NCBI GenBank assembly: GCA_001606155.1
Contig: LODT01000035.1
Coordinates: 734,658 to 798,657 of the forward strand
Direction of reading: 5' to 3'
Origin: Tieghemostelium lacteum
Taxonomy: Eukaryota; Evosea; Eumycetozoa; Dictyosteliales; Raperosteliaceae
DNA: 64,000 nucleotides
Shown here: one piece after another, positions 58,601-64,000 of the stretch
Layout of the letters: each line of letters starts with the position of its first letter
How positions within the stretch are numbered: the stretch's first letter is position 1
Translations under genes and position numbers: made by a program
The notes under the pieces: model-generated
The model's database searches: none
Seen by the model: the letters and a program-made list of their open reading frames with translations, nothing else
Told to the model about the DNA's origin: nothing

Positions 58601-60014
58601 GGTTTTCACTATTCATGGGTACTCAGATATCATTGGAAATATTGGTGGTTCATCTTATTTGACCTTGACCAGCATAGGAAATCCAAGAGTAGCTGTTGAA
58701 TATAATTTAAATCCAATAATTGAAAGTCACTCTCCTATGACTTTAGAAGGAGGGCATTTGACTTTGTATGGAAGAAACTTTGTTTTTGGGAATTATGTAT
58801 CTGTTATTGTATCCTATCCACTCAAAAGTCAAGAACTAGCTCCTTCATTCCAATCTGGTATTGTTTTGGCAGTACCTATTGATCCCTATCAGTCACTGTA
58901 TAATGTAACTGTTTTGGTTGATAATAAGACTTCAAATACTATACAAATTCAAATTGGACAAACTCCAACATCTACTATTATACCTGTAAAATGTGCTGGT
59001 GTACCTGAATGTGGAGGACCATCGAATGGTGAATGCACTTCAAATGGATGTGTTTGTAAATCACCTTGGATTGGAAATGATTGTCAATCTCAAGTTGTTA
59101 CAATAGATCCAACTATTAACACAACCAATCCTGAAACTGGAAATAACTATAACACAACTCTTCCAAACGGAAGAGAAGTTCAATTGAAAACACTCATTTC
59201 AATTCAATCATTAAGACAACTGAAAGCAACTGGTGAGGAAGTTGTAAATCATCCACTCTACACTTGGATATACAGTAACACAACATCACAATTGAATGAT
59301 TCAAATATTCAAGAATTCACTTATCAAACCAATATCACCAATGGAAATCTAATCACCAATGTTTCAGTAATTGTTCAATACTATAAGAATCAACAAACCA
59401 TTGATTTTGCAAATCAGAAAATCAATATTCTTCCATCATCAATGAAATATAGAATTGAAATATCACCTTATTATTTCAACTCTTCCATCAACACTCTTCA
59501 ATTGGTAATGTCAGCAGGTATTCTATCAAACAATGACCATTCATCATCATGTTCATATCAAGAATCTGGAACAACGATAGACAATGAAGATTATATTAAA
59601 CTTCAAATTGATGAACATTCGCTCTATGCAAAATTCATAAAGATTGGTTTGGTTGATTATCGAGTTCAAAGTATCAGAAATGAATTGATTCAAATCAATA
59701 ACACTCAATCTACAGTTTCAAGCAACCAGTTAATAGGAATTCATATTCCACATTTTGATATGAATGTTGTCTTAGATCCTGATTTTTCATTGTTAGTTGA
59801 CACCAGACCAGCATCTGACAAGGATAATGCACTCTGTGAATCCAATGAAAGTAAAGGATTGACTAAAGCTCAATTAGCAGGTATTATCGTTGGAGTAACT
59901 TGTGGTGGTCTATTACTCATTGGTGCTCTAGTCTATATACTCTATCGTAAGAATATAATGTTCAGAGTACAAGTATTAAAATTAAAGCCAATGAAAAATA
60001 AAATAAATATTTAA
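55654..60014 (+). CDS. ComC-type IPT/TIG-EGF transmembrane surface protein, copy 2 of 3
   Basis: Six exons: 55654-55705, 55770-56366, 56445-57044, 57114-57437, 57499-57846 and 57913-60014, giving 1340 aa, all introns phase 1. It has the same order as copy 1: signal peptide (MKLLYINILIFIFINL), the Y-I-x-D...Y...C opening of module 1, beta-sandwich modules with ISGIFKIVIN and FWGGWDKGAKMYKIDF blocks, and a TDRMPP module. An EGF-like domain follows (CAGVPECGGPSNGECTSNGC, about 999-1031), then the ComC-type domain, a membrane helix near 1290-1318 and a basic tail. The third exon (600 nt) corresponds to two exons in copies 1 and 3, so one intron is missing here. It starts 134 bp after copy 1 stops. 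Confidence 0.9.
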
Positions 60015-60372
60015 AATATCTTATATAATTTTTTAACTTTTTGACCTTTTATTCAAGTGGATCCCAATTGCATGATTTCATGTCCGATTTTTTGAAGATA
60101 TATGTGCCCTTTTACAAAACAATCAAAAAAAACCTCGTAAAAAAAAAATCTATCAAACATGCAAATATTCAGAATCAGGATACCCAATATGATAGTGGAT
60201 TCCAGGTAAACCTAAATAAAAGTATCCTCATTTTCAAGAGAAAAGAGAGATGTTTTTAATTCCGAGCTTAACCATTAGTTTGTGGTTTTTAAAATTTAAC
60301 ATCTCATTCGCATATTCACTTTAAGTAACCTTTATTTATTTATATATAAATAATTTATTTGTATATATTAAA
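60015..60372. other. Spacer between ComC-type copies 2 and 3
   Basis: About 360 bp, longer than the 134-bp spacer between copies 1 and 2. A 72-codon open stretch at 60041-60259 has no features of a protein (Lys/Asn/Ser from A/T richness) and I do not call it. The copy 3 promoter must be in the last 150 bp, which is A/T-rich. Confidence 0.5.
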
Positions 60373-63300
60373 ATGAATCGAATTTTTATTTATTCTTTTA
60401 TTTTTGTTTTATATTTGAATTTTTCAAGTATGTCTTTCTAAAAAAAAACTTTAAATAGCAAAAGAGAACAGTTTAAACTAATTAAAATTATTATAGATTC
60501 ATATATATTTAAAGATAATACAGATTATCAGTATCTACCATATGGCTCATCGAATAGATGCCAATTTAAATATCATTTTTCTATAACTAAAGAGGCTACT
60601 GATGCTGATATTGTTTCAATTGAGGTGCCTGATCTTGCAAATAATTATGTAGTAAATTCTATAGTTAGAGAAAATCAAAATGGTGATACTGGTTATTGGA
60701 TTGGTGTAGTTACAATATCTGCTGAGTTTGATACTATTAATCCTGTTAATGTGTATATTAATTCTCAACCAACAATAATTGGAGCTCTAGTTTCTGATTG
60801 CGAACCTATTCCATTCCCATTTCAACAAAATAACACTGAATTATCATTTATTTATTCACAAGGATACTATATAGCTACAATTCAATTTACACTCACTAAG
60901 CCTATCATTTTTGGACCAAGTGACACATTCTACAGTTTCAATAGTCCTTATGCTTGTAGTATTTCACCAATATCCATTAGTGCCTATTCTGTAATCTGCC
61001 AAGTTTCCTCTATTGACACCTCACTTACATCTTTCCCAAGTAATGTAATATTAACCATTAATGATGAAGCAAATTCTCAATTACCAGTTGTAGTTCAAAT
61101 TCCTACATTTATTAAAAGTATGTAATTAAAATGATATTATTCAGTTTTTTGGTTACTAACAATATTTGTTAATAGCTACCGCCGCCAATATGGATTCTAT
61201 CAGTGAATCTTGGTGTGATTTACAATCATCTAATGTTGTTACAAAGGGATGTTATATAACTCAAACAGTAGATAGAACCTATAACTTCTATCACACATTA
61301 ACTTGTAGTTATATTCCTCTTTTCAATAATAATCCAGTTAATATCTACAGAATAGCTTACAGTAACAGTGATGGTATTGTGTATTTGTATGCTAAAATAT
61401 ATACTCTCACTGATAATGGTAAAACTGATACTTATCAATACATCTCCACTAGAAATTTGAATATTGATCGTATTGGTTTAGGAAATAGTGCCAATATATT
61501 TATTCGTAAGTTAATTCCAAAATATAAATCATTATAACTTTTATTAATTTTATATATTATATATTACAGCAAACCCAGTTACACCTTCATTTTCAGCTGT
61601 AGCTTATAATGGAATAGATTTTGCATACGATATGCCTACAACAGCAACTAATTTTAAATCGCCAGTACCTGTCAAAAATTCTGTAATGTTTCAAGACTAT
61701 ACCAAAGATTATTTGTATCAGTATCCTTATAATATTATTGTATCAAGTTATGCACAAACCAGAGTTGACTCTATTGTAATTGGACTAAATTATGAATCTG
61801 ATGTAACTATTAATGGTGATACTATAACTCTAGGAAGTCTAGTTGGTATGTATTCAAAATATCTAAATTTTAGTAATCTATACTAATAATGTTTAATATG
61901 TAGATACCATACCACCAACAGTCACTAGTTTCGTAGCTACTCCAATTGGAGATATGAAAATTAAATTGGTAGTTCATGCAACCGATGCAGTATCAGGTGT
62001 ATTTAAAATTGTTTATAATTCTAAATTTACTATGGATATTTGTGATCTTTCTAGTGGAAACTTACAAAATGGTGTATTTGAAAAAGTTTGGGATACTAAA
62101 TACGCAGACTTACAGTTATTAAATAGTGGTCTGTTAGAGATTTACGATTTAAGAGGTAATAAGGCTACAATTGTAAATGCACTATATGCCTTTAGTCAAC
62201 CTTATCCATATGTTGCTCGTACTGCAACTACAGGTATGTTTATAAAATATCTAATATAGATGATTTAATGTAATATTAATTTTAGAATAACAGTAAATGT
62301 AGTATATGGTACTATTACCTATTTTGAATTTGACCAAACTTCAATGACAATAGGATCAACATCACAATCAAATATTTTATATGTTAACTTCAAAGAAACC
62401 AACAATGCTTCTCTAGTGAGATTTGAAATATTAGATGGTATAAATGATGTTTTCTGGGGTGCTTGGGATACACAACTACAAATGTATAAAATTAATTTTG
62501 TAGTCAGACCAAATCCAGTACCAGGTGTAATGGAATGGAAACTCACATATCTACCAAATGAATTCTATAATCATCAATTACCATTTTTTGGTTTTTCAAG
62601 TCAACAATTAACTCTATCATCTACTAGTAAGTATAAAAGATTATTTAAACTAGTGAACTTGTATTTACTTACACTTTATCTTAAAGATACTGATAGAATG
62701 CCACCTATTATAACTTATTTAATGCCATCAACTGCTGTGGAAAGTAACAGTTCAACCAACTATGCTGGATATGTCAATTGGAATATTACAGTTCAAGATC
62801 AATTCAATGGTATTAAAAGTATAAAATTATCAGTTTTAGCAGACTTTGATATGAAACCATATAACTTTAGTTATGTTTTAGATGATGCTACAACTGTGAA
62901 TAATTACAATTTTAAAATTGAAATTCCATTGCCAATTGGTTGTAGAACTCAAAAATATACAATCAACTATATTGAAATTACAGATAAACTAGGTCTCACT
63001 AGTTTCTTTGAGAATCAACATCTTGAAATGGAATCCACCTTCAATCAACCTCTTGCACCATGGTACAAGATTTTAAATACAAGTCTCCGTTCTATTACCT
63101 ATACTTGTAGTTCAACAACTAGTGATGTAACAGCACCTGTTTTCAATATAATTTCCTATTCAACTGAACTTTTAGATGTTGGTGGTGTTAATAGAAAGTT
63201 TGATATAACATTCGTTGTCATTGATGCTGTAAGTCCTATTTCTATGAGACATTTACCATTTTGTTATGCTCATGGTCCACTATTCCAAGAGTACAAAGTA

Positions 63301-64000
63301 GAGGCTACACTAGTTTCAAATAATCCTACAACCAATGGTCGATTCAAATGTTCTATGGATATACCCTATGGATTTGCCTATCCATCTGATTCTATAAGAT
63401 TCAGTATTCATGGTTATGCAGATATCTATTCAAACATTGGTGGTATCAGTTATTATGATCTAGACGCTAAAAGTCTTAAAAACAACCTTCCATTGAATTT
63501 CTCTAGAGGTATACCAATTATTAGAGAAACTTCACCTATATCACTTCCAGTTGGAATTGTAACTCTATATGGATACCAATTTGCCAATGGTAGTACTGTA
63601 CAAGTTGATTACGTCGGTGGAACACATTCAACATTGACACCAACCTATATCTCACCTTCTATGGTTGTGTTCTCTGGTGTATCACCCAACCAGGTTAGCT
63701 TTGGTATATCAGTTTTCTCAAATTCAATTCAATCCAATATCTATCAAGTTACACTATCACCGTTAACTACATCTCAACCACCTATCACTCAATCTCAAAG
63801 TGAAACCATTCCAAACTGTCCTGGAACACCTGCTTGTGGAGGCACTTCCAATGGTATATGCAATAGTGATGGAAGTTGCAAATGCATAGATCCATGGGCA
63901 GGCTTCGACTGTCTCTCTCAAAAGGTTATAGTCAAACCAGTAATTGATCCAACTAATCCAGACACTGGAATTGATTATAATACAACTCTTCCAGATGGTG
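60373..64000 (+). CDS. ComC-type IPT/TIG-EGF transmembrane surface protein, copy 3 of 3 (3' end beyond window)
   Basis: Exons 60373-60427, 60497-61117, 61176-61505, 61570-61845, 61904-62233, 62294-62626 and 62687 to the window end give 1086 codons so far, all introns phase 1. The acceptor of the fifth intron must be the second AG (AATAACAG at 62293) because the first one would give a stop. The signal peptide is MNRIFIYSFIFVLYLNFS. Modules match copies 1 and 2: DAVSGVFKIVYN, FWGAWDTQLQMYKINF, TDRMPP, FAYPSDSIRFSIHGYAD, and an EGF-like domain (CPGTPACGGTSNGICNSDGSC) near residue 1025. The ComC-type domain has just begun at the edge. The exon pattern equals that of copy 1. Confidence 0.9.

Noticed and set aside
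60041-60259. 72-codon ORF between ComC-type copies 2 and 3
   Set aside because: Lys/Asn/Ser-rich by composition, no domain, no splice context or paralogue match.
62276-62293. First AG (TTTTAG at about 62285) as acceptor in ComC-type copy 3
   Set aside because: It would create a stop codon at once; the next AG (AACAG at 62293) keeps the frame and matches the paralogues.

Overview
The window looks like nuclear DNA of a dictyostelid social amoeba. Intergenic DNA is extremely AT-rich with long oligo(dA)/oligo(dT) runs. Introns are short (mostly 55-85 nt) with GT-AG ends and TATAG/TTTAG-type acceptors. Proteins carry Asn, Gln, Ser and Thr runs. Several genes are of types typical of the group: ABCG transporter, copine, G8-domain protein, beta-helix membrane protein, and ComC-type IPT/TIG-EGF surface proteins. 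I cannot fix the species. Most exon joins below were worked out by hand from splice signals, phase and family alignment from memory. Each joined CDS was checked to be a whole number of codons.

Left part (1-21 kb): a truncated Rossmann-fold oxidoreductase/epimerase; an ABCG half-transporter; a tiny membrane protein (58 aa) with a myristoylation-type N terminus; a P1B copper ATPase; a giant LRR-pseudokinase-armadillo protein; a 50-aa small protein; MOB1; a membrane-anchored coiled-coil protein of p180/kinectin layout; and a TMX-like membrane protein disulfide isomerase. Between 21.1 and 22.0 kb lies a degraded, coding-like relic.

Middle part (22-38 kb): a secreted GH65 glucosidase (PGGHG-like); a divergent PP2A B55 regulatory subunit; a twin-CX9C CHCHD2/Mix17-like mitochondrial protein; a B-box/Sel1-repeat protein; a coiled-coil membrane protein that may be spliced to it; proteasome subunit beta-3; a small membrane UBX protein; an MBIP-like protein (ATAC complex family); and a CELF/Bruno-type RNA-binding protein with three RRMs. 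A 1.3-kb non-coding gap follows.

Right part (38-64 kb): mostly surface and secreted proteins: a G8-domain protein, a UvsW-like SF2 helicase (the exception), a beta-helix multi-pass membrane protein, a PSI-domain type I membrane protein (PTTG1IP-like) and a cytosolic copine. The window ends in a tandem array of three ComC-type surface receptors (51-64 kb, the third cut by the window end). The three paralogues share exon layout, with every intron in phase 1, and two of them share a nearly identical C-terminal DNA block. This array is the most interesting part of the window, with the pseudokinase, the UvsW-like helicase and several unusual splice signals next.
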